Origin: Micromonospora haikouensis
Lineage (GTDB): Bacteria > Actinomycetota > Actinomycetes > Mycobacteriales > Micromonosporaceae
Length of the DNA: 64,000 nt
Direction of reading: 5' to 3'
Assembly (NCBI RefSeq): GCF_900091595.1
Contig: NZ_FMCW01000009.1
Location: forward strand, 1 to 64,000
The translations under genes were made by a program, and so were the position numbers. Position 1 is the stretch's first letter. Each line of letters starts with the position of its first letter. The notes beneath the pieces are model-generated. The model saw only the letters and a list, made by a program, of their open reading frames with translations. It searched no databases and had not been told where the DNA came from. Shown here in pieces: positions 29,849 through 39,710 of this stretch.

Positions 29849-30565
29849 GTGACCGCGGACCCGCTGCTGCTGACCGGTGACCTCGACGACGCCACGGCCC
29901 GGCTGCTGCGCACCGCCGCGGCCCTCGACGACGCGGCCGTCGCCGCGCCCTCGCTGCTGCCCGGCTGGACCCGGGCGCACGTGCTGACCCACCTGGCCCG
30001 CAACGCCGACGGGTTCGTCAACCTGCTCACCTCCGCCCGCACCGGCGAGCGGATCCCGATGTACGCCAGCACCGCGGCCCGCGCCGCCGACATCGCCACC
30101 GGGGCGGCCCGAACACCCGCCGCGCTCCTGGACGACCTGCGCCGCTCGGCCGAGCGGTTCGCCGAGGCGGTCGCCGCGATGCCCGTGCAGGCGTGGGCGG
30201 CGACCGTGGAGACCCGACGCGGCCCGTGGCCGGCGGCCATGCTGGTCTGGGGGCGGCTGCGGGAGGTCGAGGTGCACCACGTCGACCTGGCCGCCGGCTA
30301 CACGCCGGCCGACTGGCCGAAGGCGTTCGCCCAGCGGCTGCTGCACGAGGTCACCGCCGGCCTCGCCGGCCGGGACGACGCCCCGCCGCTGGTGCTGCGC
30401 TTCGACGGCAGCAGCCACGAGGTGGTCGTCGGCGACCCCGACGGCGCGCCCACCGTCACCGGCCCCGCCCACGGGCTCGCCGCCTGGCTGACCGGCCGCG
30501 GCGGCGCCGACACGCTCGCCGTCACCCCCGACGGTCCCCTGCCGACCCCACCGGAATGGATGTAA
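29849..30565 (+). CDS. Maleylpyruvate isomerase-family mycothiol-dependent enzyme
   Basis: A 238-residue MDMPI/DinB-like protein. The four-helix N-terminal domain carries the metal-site pattern: His48 in LTHLARNADGF, then Glu and His in REVEVHHVDLAAGY. The C-terminal domain is SCP-like and beta-rich. Family members use mycothiol, the actinobacterial thiol, as cofactor or co-substrate. GTG 29849 is supported by the TAGGGT element 7 bases before it. The MBL-fold hydrolase begins 6 bases after the stop, so the two are likely one operon that could process or detoxify thiol conjugates. The true substrate is unknown. Confidence 0.85.
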   Translation: MTADPLLLTGDLDDATARLLRTAAALDDAAVAAPSLLPGWTRAHVLTHLARNADGFVNLLTSARTGERIPMYASTAARAADIATGAARTPAALLDDLRRSAERFAEAVAAMPVQAWAATVETRRGPWPAAMLVWGRLREVEVHHVDLAAGYTPADWPKAFAQRLLHEVTAGLAGRDDAPPLVLRFDGSSHEVVVGDPDGAPTVTGPAHGLAAWLTGRGGADTLAVTPDGPLPTPPEWM

Positions 30566-30571
30566 GGACGC

Positions 30572-31225
30572 ATGACCTACAGCGGAGACGTCAGCCCCGG
30601 CGGCGCGCCGGCCGTACGCGAGCTCGACGGGCTCACCATCACCAAGGTGTCGGTGGGGCCGATGGACAACAACGCCTACCTGCTGCGGTGCCACGACACC
30701 GGCGAGCAGCTGCTGATCGACGCGGCCAACGAGGCGCCCCGGCTGCTGGAGCTGGTCGGCGACGCCGGCCTGGCCACCGTGGTCACCACCCACCAGCACA
30801 TGGACCACTGGGTCGCGCTGGAGGAGGCCGTCGCCAAGACCGGCGCGCGGGCGCTGGTGCACGCCGACGACGCCGCGGGCCTGCCGATCCCGGCGCAGCC
30901 GCTGACCGACGGCGACACGGTGGCCGTCGGCGACCGCGAGCTGGAGGTGATCCACCTGCGGGGGCACACGCCGGGCTCGATCGCCCTGCTCTACCGCGAC
31001 CCGGCGGGCGTGCCGCACCTGTTCACCGGCGACAGCCTCTTCCCCGGCGGGGTCGGCAACACCGACCGGGACCCGCAGCGGTTCGGTCAGCTCGTCGACG
31101 ACGTCGAGCACCGGCTGTTCGACCGGCTGCCCGACGAGACCTGGTTCTACCCGGGGCACGGCCGGGACAGCACCCTCGGCGCGGAGCGCCCGTCGCTGCC
31201 GCAGTGGCGGGCCCGCGGCTGGTGA
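30572..31225 (+). CDS. MBL-fold (glyoxalase II-like) hydrolase
   Basis: A 217-residue metallo-beta-lactamase-fold protein. The metal motif HxHxDH is THQHMDH with His74, His76, Asp78 and His79. Further ligands are in HLRGHTPGS, FTGDSLF and YPGHG. The layout is that of glyoxalase II and related thioester hydrolases. It starts 6 bases after the mycothiol-dependent enzyme gene. The same pair next to uvrA occurs in other actinomycetes, which suggests a housekeeping role, perhaps hydrolysis of mycothiol thioesters. Confidence 0.9.
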   Translation: MTYSGDVSPGGAPAVRELDGLTITKVSVGPMDNNAYLLRCHDTGEQLLIDAANEAPRLLELVGDAGLATVVTTHQHMDHWVALEEAVAKTGARALVHADDAAGLPIPAQPLTDGDTVAVGDRELEVIHLRGHTPGSIALLYRDPAGVPHLFTGDSLFPGGVGNTDRDPQRFGQLVDDVEHRLFDRLPDETWFYPGHGRDSTLGAERPSLPQWRARGW

Positions 31226-31227
31226 CC

Positions 31228-31245
31228 GGCGACGGCGCCGTCGCC
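31228..31245. terminator. Palindromic hairpin between convergent genes
   Basis: GGCGACGGCGCCGTCGCC is a perfect 18-base palindrome in the 30-base gap between the MBL gene and the DedA gene. It could fold into a 7-base stem with a 4-base loop. No U tract. Confidence 0.4.
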
Positions 31246-31255
31246 CGCCCGGGGC

Positions 31256-31879
31256 TCAGGCCGCCGGGGCGGCGGGGACGGCGCCGCGCAGCCCGCGGCG
31301 CGTGACGAGCAGCACCACGCCGGCCAGCAGCAGACCCACCGCCATGGTGACCAGCAGCGGCGGAACGTCCACCGGCAGCAGCCCGGCCAGCGAGCGGGAC
31401 AGCGTGCCGAGGGCCACGTAGAGGCCGGCCCAGAGCGCGGCCCCGACGCTCGCGCAGGCCAGGAACCTGCGGTACGACATCCGCAGGCCGCCCGCCGCCA
31501 GCGGCAGCAGCGCGTTGAACACCGGCAGGAAGGGCGCGACCAGCACCATCCGGCCGCCGCCCCGACGCAGGACGGACTCGGCCGCCGCCCAGCGGGACTC
31601 CCCGATCCAGCCGCCGACGCGGCTGTGCCGCAGCCGGTCGCCGTAGCGCCGGCCGACGAGGAAGCTCAGCGACCAGCCGGCCACGCAGCCGGCGACCACG
31701 GCGGCGACGGTGCTCGCGGCGGTGGCCGGCCGCCCGACGCCGACCGCGGCGAGGACCGCGACGTCGCCGGGGACCAGCACCCCCACCAGCGGTACGGCGT
31801 CGAAGAGCATCACCACCCCGAGCACCCCCACCAACAGGATGGTGGGCAGCTCCCCGACCTGGTGTGTCCATTCCGCCAT
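31256..31879 (-). CDS. DedA-family membrane protein
   Basis: A 207-residue DedA (SNARE-associated/VTT) protein with about five hydrophobic segments. Characteristic features are the early acidic loop FDAVPLVGVLVPGDVAVL, GRRYGDRL, and the re-entrant region RRGGGRMVLVAPFLPVFNALLPLAAG. DedA proteins are undecaprenyl-phosphate or phospholipid flippases that help membrane homeostasis. It starts 10 bases after the methyltransferase gene on the same strand and probably shares its transcript. A second, larger DedA protein is encoded at 36-37.6 kb. Confidence 0.88.
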   Translation of the reverse strand: MAEWTHQVGELPTILLVGVLGVVMLFDAVPLVGVLVPGDVAVLAAVGVGRPATAASTVAAVVAGCVAGWSLSFLVGRRYGDRLRHSRVGGWIGESRWAAAESVLRRGGGRMVLVAPFLPVFNALLPLAAGGLRMSYRRFLACASVGAALWAGLYVALGTLSRSLAGLLPVDVPPLLVTMAVGLLLAGVVLLVTRRGLRGAVPAAPAA

Positions 31880-31889
31880 GGTCCGTACG

Positions 31890-32651
31890 CTACGGCCGGT
31901 CCGCCACGTCCGGCATCGGGTTTGATCCCCTAGCCGACCCTGATCCCGCCTCGGGGTCGGCCCCGCCGGCCCGGGGCCGCAGCACCTCCACCCGGCGCAC
32001 CGGGGAGTCGACGGCCGGCTCGGTGGTGGGCACCCGGTAGGTGGCCACCGGGTCCAGCAGGTCGCGGGGCAGGTGCCCCCGGCCGGGGTCGCCCACCAGC
32101 ACCCGCGCGCCCCGGGCCACGGCGCGACGCAGGAACGGCAGCATCCGGCCCGCCATCTCCCGGTCGTAGAAGACGTCCCCGGCGACGAGCAGGTCCGCGT
32201 CCGGCGCGTCGGAGTCGAGCAGGTCCTCGCCCATCGCGGCGACGGCGACCCGGTTGGCGCGGGCGTTGACGGTGACCGCCGCCACGGCGTACGGGTCGAT
32301 GTCGTTGGCCACGACCCGGGCCGCGCCGGCCAGCGCGGCGGCGATCGCGACGAGCCCCGAGCCGGCGGCCAGGTCGAGCACCCGGCGGCCGGCGGCCAGC
32401 TCGGGGTGGTCGAGCAGGTGCCGGGCCAGGGCCTGGCCGCCGGCCCAGGCCGAGGCCCAGTACGGCGGCGGCAGCGCGTGGCCGGCGGCGGCCTCCATCC
32501 GGGCCCACCAGACGATGGCGTCCTCGGCGAGGTGCAGCCGCACCTCGGGCACGAAGGGGGTGGCGACGAGCCGCAGGCGGTCCAGCCCCTCGCCGGGCAC
32601 GTCGATCTCCCGCTCCAGCACGGCCAGCGCGGTGGCTGCGGGACTTGTCAT
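31890..32651 (-). CDS. Class I SAM-dependent methyltransferase (PrmA/ETFB-methyltransferase-like)
   Basis: A 253-residue methyltransferase. Motif I is [20 protein letters not shown], then ANDIDPYA and [15 protein letters not shown]. The [19 protein letters not shown] segment before motif I is typical of the protein-lysine methyltransferases related to PrmA and the electron-transfer flavoprotein beta methyltransferase. ATG 32651 is chosen; ATG 32663 would add 4 residues, and neither has a clear ribosome site. The C-terminal 20 residues are disordered and Gly/Ser-rich. It is followed by DedA after 10 bases. Confidence 0.8.
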   Translation of the reverse strand: MTSPAATALAVLEREIDVPGEGLDRLRLVATPFVPEVRLHLAEDAIVWWARMEAAAGHALPPPYWASAWAGGQALARHLLDHPELAAGRRVLDLAAGSGLVAIAAALAGAARVVANDIDPYAVAAVTVNARANRVAVAAMGEDLLDSDAPDADLLVAGDVFYDREMAGRMLPFLRRAVARGARVLVGDPGRGHLPRDLLDPVATYRVPTTEPAVDSPVRRVEVLRPRAGGADPEAGSGSARGSNPMPDVADRP

Positions 32652-32845
32652 CGGGGCAAGCATGCCGCAGGCGGGGCGCCGCCGGGCGGGTTTTCCCAGG
32701 GCTGCGCCCGGGGCGCGGGCATTTTCGGGTAAGCCCTGCGGCACTTCGCCCAGCAGATCCGGGTTTTGCCGGTTACTCTCGGGGAGGTACAGGGCGATCA
32801 TCGACCAGCGGTCGGTGCTCACCCGCTTTGAACAGGGAGAGATGC

Positions 32846-33049
32846 ATGGCTACCGGCACGGTCAAGTGGTTCAACTCGGAAAAGGGCTTCGGCTTCATCG
32901 AGCAGGACGGCGGAGGTCCGGACGTGTTCGTCCACTACTCGGCCATCGCGTCGAGCGGCTACCGGGAACTCAACGAGGGCCAGAAGGTCGAGTTCGAGGT
33001 GACCCAGGGGCAGAAGGGCCCGCAGGCGGACAACGTCCGCGCGATGTAG
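32846..33049 (+). CDS. Cold-shock protein (CspA family)
   Basis: A 67-residue single cold-shock domain. RNP1 is KGFGFIEQ (residues 13-20) and RNP2 is VFVHYS (27-32). It binds single-stranded RNA or DNA and acts as an RNA chaperone. GGGAGAG precedes ATG 32846. A possible promoter is TTGCCG (32766-32771), 16 bases, TACAGG (32788-32793), which would give a leader of about 50 bases. A strong hairpin with TTTT follows the gene at 33108-33150. Confidence 0.96.
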   Translation: MATGTVKWFNSEKGFGFIEQDGGGPDVFVHYSAIASSGYRELNEGQKVEFEVTQGQKGPQADNVRAM

Positions 33050-33107
33050 CTCCGTGCCGGTGACGGCGGTCGGGTCGACGATCCCGGCCGTCGCCGCAGC
33101 GCACCCG

Positions 33108-33150
33108 CGCCCGCCGCGCCCGGCGTACTCCGCCGCGCGGCGGGCGTTTT
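33108..33150 (+). terminator. Rho-independent terminator of cspA
   Basis: CGCCCGCCGCGC (33108-33119) pairs perfectly with GCGCGGCGGGCG (33135-33146) around a 15-base loop and is followed by TTTT and a T-rich run. It lies about 60 bases after the cspA stop. Confidence 0.8.
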
Positions 33151-33229
33151 CTCTGTTCTGACCGGAAGTTCCATCGCCGGCAGCGTCGTCGTCACCCGCC
33201 CCGGTTGCCCGTCGGCCGGGGCGGGCGGG

Positions 33230-33760
33230 TCAGCTCGGCGCGCGGTGCGGCGGCTCCGGGCGGGTCGCCCGGACCTGGTCGAGGTGCTCCCGCATGGTGG
33301 CCACCATGACCGTCATGAAGCGGCGCACCACCTCCAGCTCGTCGTCGCTGAAGCCGGCCATCGCGGCGTCGGTGCGGTGGCCGAGCGGCTGGAAGAACTC
33401 CATGGCCAGCGCGGCGCCCTGGTCGGCGTAGCGCAGGAACACCTTGCGGCGGTCGCCGGTGTCGCGGTCCCGGCGGACGTGGCCGGCGCGCTCCAGCCGG
33501 TCGATCAGGGCGGTCACCGAGCCGGAGGACAGGTTGAGCTTCTCCCCCAGCCGGCCCGGGGTGATCGGAGCGCCGGTGAGCTCGGCGTCCATGACGGCGA
33601 TGAGCGCGTGCAGGTCGGTGCCGTTGAGGCCGTGCAGGCCGGCGAAGGCGTGCCCGACGTGCTGTGCGTCGGACGAGTAGCGCCGCAGGTCGTTGGTGAT
33701 GGCGGCGACGAGCTGCTCGCGCCGCGTTTCCCGTTTCCGGTACATGCCGTGCGTTGCCAC
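33230..33760 (-). CDS. MarR-family transcriptional regulator
   Basis: A 176-residue winged-helix protein. The recognition region is GRLGEKLNLSSGSVTALIDRLERAGHVRRDRDTGDRRKVFLR, the typical MarR helix-turn-helix and wing (given here from about residue 85). GTG 33760 has a run of GGGGAGGGGG about 10-20 bases upstream; ATG 33745 is an alternative. It is divergent from an MMPL exporter gene across 169 bases that hold a likely operator, so it probably represses the exporter and itself until a ligand binds. Confidence 0.9.
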   Translation of the reverse strand: MATHGMYRKRETRREQLVAAITNDLRRYSSDAQHVGHAFAGLHGLNGTDLHALIAVMDAELTGAPITPGRLGEKLNLSSGSVTALIDRLERAGHVRRDRDTGDRRKVFLRYADQGAALAMEFFQPLGHRTDAAMAGFSDDELEVVRRFMTVMVATMREHLDQVRATRPEPPHRAPS

Positions 33761-33811
33761 GACGTCGCTTCCCCCTCCCCCGTGCGTGCCGGTTGCAGCA
33801 TAGTCGAGCTG

Positions 33812-33831
33812 TCGATAATCTCGCTTATCAA
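33812..33831. promoter_or_regulatory. Candidate MarR operator
   Basis: TCGATAA and TTATCAA form a near-perfect inverted repeat with a 6-base centre, in an unusually AT-rich patch of the marR/mmpL intergenic region. Size and symmetry fit MarR sites. One base departs from symmetry. Confidence 0.4.
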
Positions 33832-33929
33832 GATACTCGGCAGGCGCGACAATCGGGTCCTTCGCACTCGCCGGCCGAGCCCGCCCACCGGTGCCCCGCG
33901 CCCCACCCCGACAACCACGAGGGAACCCG

Positions 33930-36101
33930 ATGTCTGTGTTCACCCGCGTCGCCCGCGGCCGGCTCGCCGCCTGGCTCACCGTGGCCGCCGCGATCGTCCT
34001 CAGCGCGGTCGTCTTCGGGCTCCCGAAGCCCGACAACCCCGCCTCCGTCTCGTCCACCGGGCTGTCCGTGCAGTGGCAGTCCACCCAGGTCGAACGACTC
34101 CAGGACGAGCTGCCCTCCCGCGACGTCCAACCCGCGATCGTCGTCGTCAGCCGCGCCGACGGCGCCCCCCTCACCGAGCCGGACCGCGCGGCGATCACCG
34201 CCCGCGCCGGCGAGCTCGGCCGCTTCGCCGTCGGCGGTCGGGTCAGCCCGCCGCAGACCTCACCCGACGGCACGGTGGCGCTGCTCGCCGTACCGATGTC
34301 CACCGCCGACGGCCAGACGGCCGTCGCCGACGCGGTGGCCGACCTCCGCAGGGCCCTCGACGGCCTGCCCACCGGCCTCACCGCGCAGGTCACCGGCGCC
34401 CCCGCGTTCACCGCGGACCTGACGCAGGTCTTCGAGGGCGCGGACGTCACGCTGCTCGCCGTCACCGCGGGCGTCGTCGCGCTGCTGCTGCTCGTCACCT
34501 ACCGCAGCCCCTTCCTGTGGATCGTGCCGCTCGTCGTCGTCGGGGCCACCGAACAGCTCACGCTGCGAGCCGTCGACACGATCGTCCCCGCCCTCGGCAT
34601 CCACCTCCAGGAGGGCGCGGTCACCGGCATCGCCAGCGTCCTCGTCTTCGGCGCCGCCACCGACTACGCCCTGCTGCTCATCGCCCGCTACCGGGAGGAA
34701 CTGCGCCGCGAGGCCGACCGCTTCGCCGCGATGCGCGCCGCCCTGCGCCGCACCGCCGAACCCATCCTCGCCAGCGGCGGCACCGTCGTGCTCGGCGTGC
34801 TCACCCTGCTGCTGTCGGAGCAGGAGAACAACCGGGCCCTCGCCGTGGCCTGCGCCACCGGCATCGTGTTCGCCATGCTGTCGGCGCTGTTCGTCCTCCC
34901 CGCCGCGCTGGTGCTCTTCGGCCGGGGGCTGTTCTGGCCGTTCGTGCCCCGGGTCGGCGGCCCCGCCCGTGAGGGCCGGCTGTGGGGCCGGCTCGGCACC
35001 GCCGTCGTCCGCCGCCCGCTGCCGGTCGCGGCGCTCGCGACGCTGCTGCTCGCCGGCCTCGCCCTCGGCGGGCTCGGCATCCGCACCGGCCTGTCCGAGA
35101 CCGAACAGTTCCGGGTGAAGCCCGAGGCCGTCGCCGGCGCGGAGACCCTCGCCCGGGCCTTCCCCGCCGGCACGACGCAGCCGGTCGCCGTCCTGACCAC
35201 CCCGGCGGCGGCGCCGGCCGTGGTGGCGGCCGCCACCGCCGTACCCGGGGTGGCCTCCGCCCGCCCCGGGGACGCCGGCACCGCCGTCGCCCAGGTCGAC
35301 GTGGTGCTCGAGGCCGAACCGGGCAGCGCCGACTCGGACCGCGCGATCGAGGCGCTGCGCGCCGCCGTCGCCGCGGTTCCCGGCTCCGCCCCGCCCGCCG
35401 TCGACGGCGTCGAGCGGTTCGACGGCGCGGTCGTCGGCGGCACGGTCGCCGCCACGTACGACTCCAAGGAGGCCGACGGCAGGGACCTGCGGCTGATCCT
35501 GCCGATCATCCTGCTGCTCGTCGCCGCGGTGCTCGTGCTGCTGCTGCGCGGCCTGGTCGCACCGGCCCTGCTCGTGCTCACCGTCGTCGCCTCGTTCTTC
35601 GCCAGCCTCGGCGCGGCGTGGCTGCTGTTCGACCTCGTCCTCGGGTTCCCGGCGCTCGACAGCGGCGTCCTGCTGCTCGCCTTCGTCTTCCTCGTGGCCC
35701 TCGGCGTCGACTACAACATCTTCCTCGTCACCCGCGCCCGCGAGGACGCCCGCCGCACCGGCACCCGCGACGGCATGCTCTCGGCCCTGCGCGTCACCGG
35801 CGGCGTGATCACCAGCGCGGGGGTGCTGCTCGCGGCGGTCTTCGCCGTCCTCGGCGTGCTGCCGCTGATCCTGCTGACCCAGATCGGGGTCATCGTCTGC
35901 ATCGGCGTGCTGCTCGACACGCTGCTGGTGCGCACGGTCCTCGTGCCGGCGCTGGTGTTCCTGCTCGGCGACCGCTTCTGGTGGCCCGGCCGGATCCCAC
36001 CGGCACCCACCGGCGACGCAACCGACACCGACACACCCGACGCCGACGACGCGGGGCGGGCGGGGCGCGACGGGGCCGAGCCGGCGGCGGCCCGGAGCTG
36101 A
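33930..36101 (+). CDS. MMPL-family RND transporter
   Basis: A 723-residue membrane transporter with the two-fold RND/MMPL layout: one N-terminal membrane segment, an exported loop, then a bundle of five segments, repeated. The Asp-Tyr pairs of the proton path are in GAATDYALLLIARYREELRR and ALGVDYNIFLVTRAREDARR. Actinomycete MMPL proteins export lipids, antibiotics or other hydrophobic compounds. ATG 33930 has GAGGGA 6 bases upstream. The divergent MarR gene suggests ligand-induced efflux. The acidic/Gly-rich tail is disordered. Confidence 0.92.
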   Translation: MSVFTRVARGRLAAWLTVAAAIVLSAVVFGLPKPDNPASVSSTGLSVQWQSTQVERLQDELPSRDVQPAIVVVSRADGAPLTEPDRAAITARAGELGRFAVGGRVSPPQTSPDGTVALLAVPMSTADGQTAVADAVADLRRALDGLPTGLTAQVTGAPAFTADLTQVFEGADVTLLAVTAGVVALLLLVTYRSPFLWIVPLVVVGATEQLTLRAVDTIVPALGIHLQEGAVTGIASVLVFGAATDYALLLIARYREELRREADRFAAMRAALRRTAEPILASGGTVVLGVLTLLLSEQENNRALAVACATGIVFAMLSALFVLPAALVLFGRGLFWPFVPRVGGPAREGRLWGRLGTAVVRRPLPVAALATLLLAGLALGGLGIRTGLSETEQFRVKPEAVAGAETLARAFPAGTTQPVAVLTTPAAAPAVVAAATAVPGVASARPGDAGTAVAQVDVVLEAEPGSADSDRAIEALRAAVAAVPGSAPPAVDGVERFDGAVVGGTVAATYDSKEADGRDLRLILPIILLLVAAVLVLLLRGLVAPALLVLTVVASFFASLGAAWLLFDLVLGFPALDSGVLLLAFVFLVALGVDYNIFLVTRAREDARRTGTRDGMLSALRVTGGVITSAGVLLAAVFAVLGVLPLILLTQIGVIVCIGVLLDTLLVRTVLVPALVFLLGDRFWWPGRIPPAPTGDATDTDTPDADDAGRAGRDGAEPAAARS

Positions 36102-36106
36102 GGACC

Positions 36107-36149
36107 GCGCGGGCGGCGGCGGGGACGGGACCACCGCCGCCGCCCGCGC
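36107..36149. terminator. Strong hairpin after the MMPL gene
   Basis: A perfect 16-base stem: GCGCGGGCGGCGGCGG at 36107-36122 pairs with 36134-36149 around an 11-base loop. It begins 5 bases after the stop, before the convergent DedA/PAP2 gene. No U tract. Confidence 0.6.
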
Positions 36150-36263
36150 GCCGGTCCGGGCGGCGCGCCCGGCCGGCGGACCCGGGTCCCGCCGCTCACC
36201 CCGGCGCCCCCGGGGCGGCCCGGCCGTCGGTCGGGCGCATCCTCACCGCCATGTCCGACCTGG

Positions 36264-37649
36264 TCACCGGCCGCCCGCGCCGACCGCCCGGTCCCGCGTC
36301 GCCCAGGCGACCATGAACAGCGCCGTCCAGGCCACCCCGAGCAGCACCGAGGTGATCGTGCTGCTGGCGGTGCCCTGCCCCAGATAGAGCCGCGCGCCGC
36401 CGATCGCGGCCACCCCGGCCGCCGCGGCCGTCCACGCCGCCACCGTCACCGGCCAGGGCGAGCCCCGCGACAGCAGCCAGGCCAGGGTGCACAGGCTCGC
36501 CGCCATCACCGCGTTCTGCGTCGCGAACAGGACCCCCTCCTCGCCCGAGGCGAGCCGGCCCGGCGCCACCACCTCGGCGACCACGGCGAGCACCACCAGC
36601 GGCAGGAACGCGCCGACGGTGCCCACCACGTCGAGCAGCTCGGCCCGCGGCAGCGCACCGCCGCGCCCCGGGCACGGACGCTGCCGCCACGCCCGACCGG
36701 CGGCCACCACCGCCACCAGCGCGATCAGCACCGAGCCGCGCGACACGGACACCACGGTCAGCGCGACCTCCGCCGCGCCCGGGGTACGCCGGTCGGCGAA
36801 CCAGCCGGCGATCGCGTCGTCGACCACCGCCAGCCCGCTCCACCGCATCGCCGCCCCGAGCAGCCAGGCGATGGCCACGCCGGCCACGAACAGCAGCACC
36901 AGCCCCGCGGCCAGGTTGATCAGCAGCGTCCAGCCGGGGCCGACGCGCATCGCCAGCAGGAAGAACAGCACCCCGTACCGGGCGGCGAGCCAGCGCAGCG
37001 GCGGCAGCGCCGCCGCCCGGGCCAGCAGCGCCCGGGCCGGATCCGGGTGGCGGCCCAGCCAGCGGCCCACCAGCACCACGGCGAGCACCCCGCCGAGCAG
37101 CACCAGCACCGCGCCGGTGGCCCGGCCCAGCAGCCGCGACACCGTCTCGTACGACTCCCCGGCCAGGTTGCCCGCCAGCACCGACCCGCCCACCCAGGTC
37201 ACCACGCCGGCGAGGTTCCACGGCGCGAACCGGCGGTACGGCATGCCGGCCGCCCCCGCCAGGCGGGGCGCGAGGGTGCGGGCGAACGCCACCCAGCGGG
37301 CGGTGAGGACCCCCCGCCCGCCGAGCCGCTCCAGCAGCGCGTCGGCGCGCCGCCACCGGTGCGGACCCACCCGCGCCCCGAAGCCGGACGCGCGCAGCCG
37401 TGGACCGTAGCGGCGGCCCGCGCGGAACGCCAACGTGTCCCCGGTCACGGCTGCGACAATCATCACCAGCAGGGCGGGGCCGAGCCGCAGCGCGCCGGTG
37501 TACGTGAGGAAGCCGACCAGCAGCAGCGTCGCCTCGCCCGGCACCAGCAGCCCGACGATCACCGCCGTCTCGCCGGCCACGATCGCCGCGGCGACCAGGT
37601 AGACCAGCAGGGGCGGCAGGCCCTGCACCGAGTTCAGCAGATCGTGCAC
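36264..37649 (-). CDS. DedA-family protein fused to a degenerate PAP2-like domain
   Basis: A 461-residue membrane protein. Residues 1-200 are a DedA domain ([54 protein letters not shown]). Residues 215-461 match the layout of PAP2 phosphatases fused to DedA elsewhere, with several membrane segments, but the catalytic motifs are altered. The expected PSGH region reads [11 protein letters not shown], and the SRxxLxxHxxxD region reads [12 protein letters not shown], so both catalytic His are missing. The C-terminal half is probably not a phosphatase and may be structural. The start is uncertain: GTG 37649 fits the DedA N-terminus, ATG 37715 is also in frame. Confidence 0.78.
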   Translation of the reverse strand: MHDLLNSVQGLPPLLVYLVAAAIVAGETAVIVGLLVPGEATLLLVGFLTYTGALRLGPALLVMIVAAVTGDTLAFRAGRRYGPRLRASGFGARVGPHRWRRADALLERLGGRGVLTARWVAFARTLAPRLAGAAGMPYRRFAPWNLAGVVTWVGGSVLAGNLAGESYETVSRLLGRATGAVLVLLGGVLAVVLVGRWLGRHPDPARALLARAAALPPLRWLAARYGVLFFLLAMRVGPGWTLLINLAAGLVLLFVAGVAIAWLLGAAMRWSGLAVVDDAIAGWFADRRTPGAAEVALTVVSVSRGSVLIALVAVVAAGRAWRQRPCPGRGGALPRAELLDVVGTVGAFLPLVVLAVVAEVVAPGRLASGEEGVLFATQNAVMAASLCTLAWLLSRGSPWPVTVAAWTAAAAGVAAIGGARLYLGQGTASSTITSVLLGVAWTALFMVAWATRDRAVGAGGR

Positions 37650-37786
37650 GACGGCCCCCGGCTCACGCGGCCAGCATGACAGCCGGGCCGCCGGCACCGA
37701 CAGCCACGCACCCACCGGATCCGGCCGGCGGCCGAGGGGCGACCCCGACGCGGCACCTGATCCGCGCAGGCGGGAGGATGGAGCCC

Positions 37787-39655
37787 ATGCAGCTTCGCAC
37801 CGACCTCCGCAACGTCGCCATCATCGCTCACGTCGACCACGGCAAGACCACCCTGGTCGACGCCATGTTGCGGCAGGCCGGCGCCTACGGCGCCCGCGGC
37901 GAGACGACCGAGCGGGTGATGGACTCGATGGACCTCGAAAGGGAGAAGGGCATCACCATCCTGGCCAAGAACACCGGCGTGCGCTACCTGCCGGCGGACG
38001 GGTCGGAGCCGGTCACCATCAACATCATCGACACCCCGGGCCACGCCGACTTCGGCGGTGAGGTCGAGCGCGGCCTCACCATGGTCGACGGCGTGGTGCT
38101 GCTGGTCGACGCCAGCGAGGGCCCGCTGCCGCAGACCCGCTTCGTGCTGCGCAAGGCGCTGCGCGCCCGGATGCCGATCATCCTGGTGATCAACAAGGTG
38201 GACCGCCCCGACGCCCGGATCAAGGAGGTCGTGGACGACACCTACGAGCTCTTCCTCGACCTGGACGCCGACGAGGAGCAGATCGACTTCCCGATCGTCT
38301 ACGCCTGCGCCCGCGACGGCATCGCCTCGCTCACCCAGCCCGCCGACGGCTCCGTCCCGCAGGACAGCACGAGCCTGGAGCCGCTGTTCCGCGCCCTGCT
38401 CGACACCATCCCGCCGCCCGCCTACGAGCAGGACGCGCCGCTGCAGGCCCACGTCACCAACCTCGACGCCTCCCCGTTCCTCGGCCGGCTGGCGCTGTGC
38501 CGGGTGCGGCAGGGCACCATCGCCAAGGGCCAGACCGTCTCCTGGTGCCGCACCGACGGCAGCACCCAGCGGGTTCGCATCTCCGAGCTGCTGATGACCG
38601 AGGGCCTGGAGCGCAAGCCCGCCGACTCGGCCGGCCCCGGCGACATCATCGCCGTCGCCGGCATCCCCGAGATCATGATCGGCGAGACGCTGGCCGACGC
38701 CGAGAACCCGATCCCGCTGCCGCTGATCACCGTCGACGAGCCGGCGATCTCGATGACCATCGGCACCAACACCTCGCCTCTGGTCGGCCGGGTCAAGGGC
38801 GCCAAGGTCACCGCCCGGATGGTCAAGGACCGCCTCGACAAGGAGCTGGTCGGCAACGTCTCGCTGCGGGTCCTGCCCACCGAGCGCCCCGACGCCTGGG
38901 AGGTGCAGGGGCGTGGCGAGCTGGCCCTGGCGATCCTCGTCGAGCAGATGCGCCGCGAGTCCTACGAGCTGACCGTCGGCAAGCCGCAGGTCGTCACCCG
39001 GGAGATCGACGGCAAGATCTGCGAGCCGGTCGAGCGGCTGACCATCGACGCCCCCGACGAGTACCTGGGCGCGATCACCCAGCTCCTGGCCACCCGCAAG
39101 GGCCGGATGGAGCAGCTGGTCAACCACGGCACCGGCTGGATCCGGATGGAGTGGCTGGTCCCCGCGCGCGGCCTGATCGGCTTCCGCACCGAGTTCCTCA
39201 CCGACACCCGGGGCACCGGCATCCTGCACCACGTCTTCGAGTCCTACGAGCCGTGGTTCGGCGAACTGCGCACCCGCAACAACGGCTCGCTGGTCGCCGA
39301 CCGGGCCGGCGCGGTCACCTCCTTCGCGATGATCAACCTCCAGGAGCGCGGCCAGCTCTTCGTCGAGCCCACCACCGAGGTGTACGAGGGCATGATCGTC
39401 GGCGAGAACTCCCGCTCCGACGACATGGACGTCAACATCACCAAGGAGAAGAAGCTCACCAACATGCGAGCCTCGACCTCCGACGAGACCGAGAAGCTGA
39501 TCCCGCCGCGCAAGCTGTCGCTGGAGCAGGCCCTGGAGTTCTGCCGCGAGGACGAGTGCGTCGAGGTCACCCCCGCCGCCGTCCGCATCCGCAAGGTCGT
39601 GCTCGACCAGACCCAGCGCGCCCGCGCCACGGCCCGCCGCAAGCACGCCGGCTGA
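37787..39655 (+). CDS. typA: Translational GTPase TypA/BipA
   Basis: A 622-residue ribosome-associated GTPase needed for growth under stress and for ribosome assembly at low temperature. G1 is AHVDHGKT (residues 14-21), the switch I region GITILAKN, G3 [11 protein letters not shown] and G4 NKVDRPD. EF-G-like domains II, III and V and the TypA-specific C-terminal domain follow ([31 protein letters not shown]). ATG 37787 has GGGAGG about 9 bases upstream; ATG 37778 has none. An 11-base hairpin follows the stop. Confidence 0.97.
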   Translation: MQLRTDLRNVAIIAHVDHGKTTLVDAMLRQAGAYGARGETTERVMDSMDLEREKGITILAKNTGVRYLPADGSEPVTINIIDTPGHADFGGEVERGLTMVDGVVLLVDASEGPLPQTRFVLRKALRARMPIILVINKVDRPDARIKEVVDDTYELFLDLDADEEQIDFPIVYACARDGIASLTQPADGSVPQDSTSLEPLFRALLDTIPPPAYEQDAPLQAHVTNLDASPFLGRLALCRVRQGTIAKGQTVSWCRTDGSTQRVRISELLMTEGLERKPADSAGPGDIIAVAGIPEIMIGETLADAENPIPLPLITVDEPAISMTIGTNTSPLVGRVKGAKVTARMVKDRLDKELVGNVSLRVLPTERPDAWEVQGRGELALAILVEQMRRESYELTVGKPQVVTREIDGKICEPVERLTIDAPDEYLGAITQLLATRKGRMEQLVNHGTGWIRMEWLVPARGLIGFRTEFLTDTRGTGILHHVFESYEPWFGELRTRNNGSLVADRAGAVTSFAMINLQERGQLFVEPTTEVYEGMIVGENSRSDDMDVNITKEKKLTNMRASTSDETEKLIPPRKLSLEQALEFCREDECVEVTPAAVRIRKVVLDQTQRARATARRKHAG

Positions 39656-39665
39656 CCCCCTGCCG

Positions 39666-39691
39666 CCGGCCCCCGGACGACCGGGGGCCGG
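39666..39691 (+). terminator. typA terminator hairpin
   Basis: CCGGCCCCCGG and CCGGGGGCCGG pair perfectly around an ACGA loop, 10 bases after the typA stop. There is no U tract, which is common in this GC range. Confidence 0.7.
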
Positions 39692-39697
39692 ATCGGC

Positions 39698-39703
39698 TAC
39701 CGT
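39698..39703 (+). promoter_or_regulatory. -10 element of a leaderless promoter (serine hydrolase)
   Basis: TACCGT followed by 7 bases and ATG 39711. It sits directly after the typA terminator hairpin. Confidence 0.42.
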
Positions 39704-39710
39704 CACCCGC

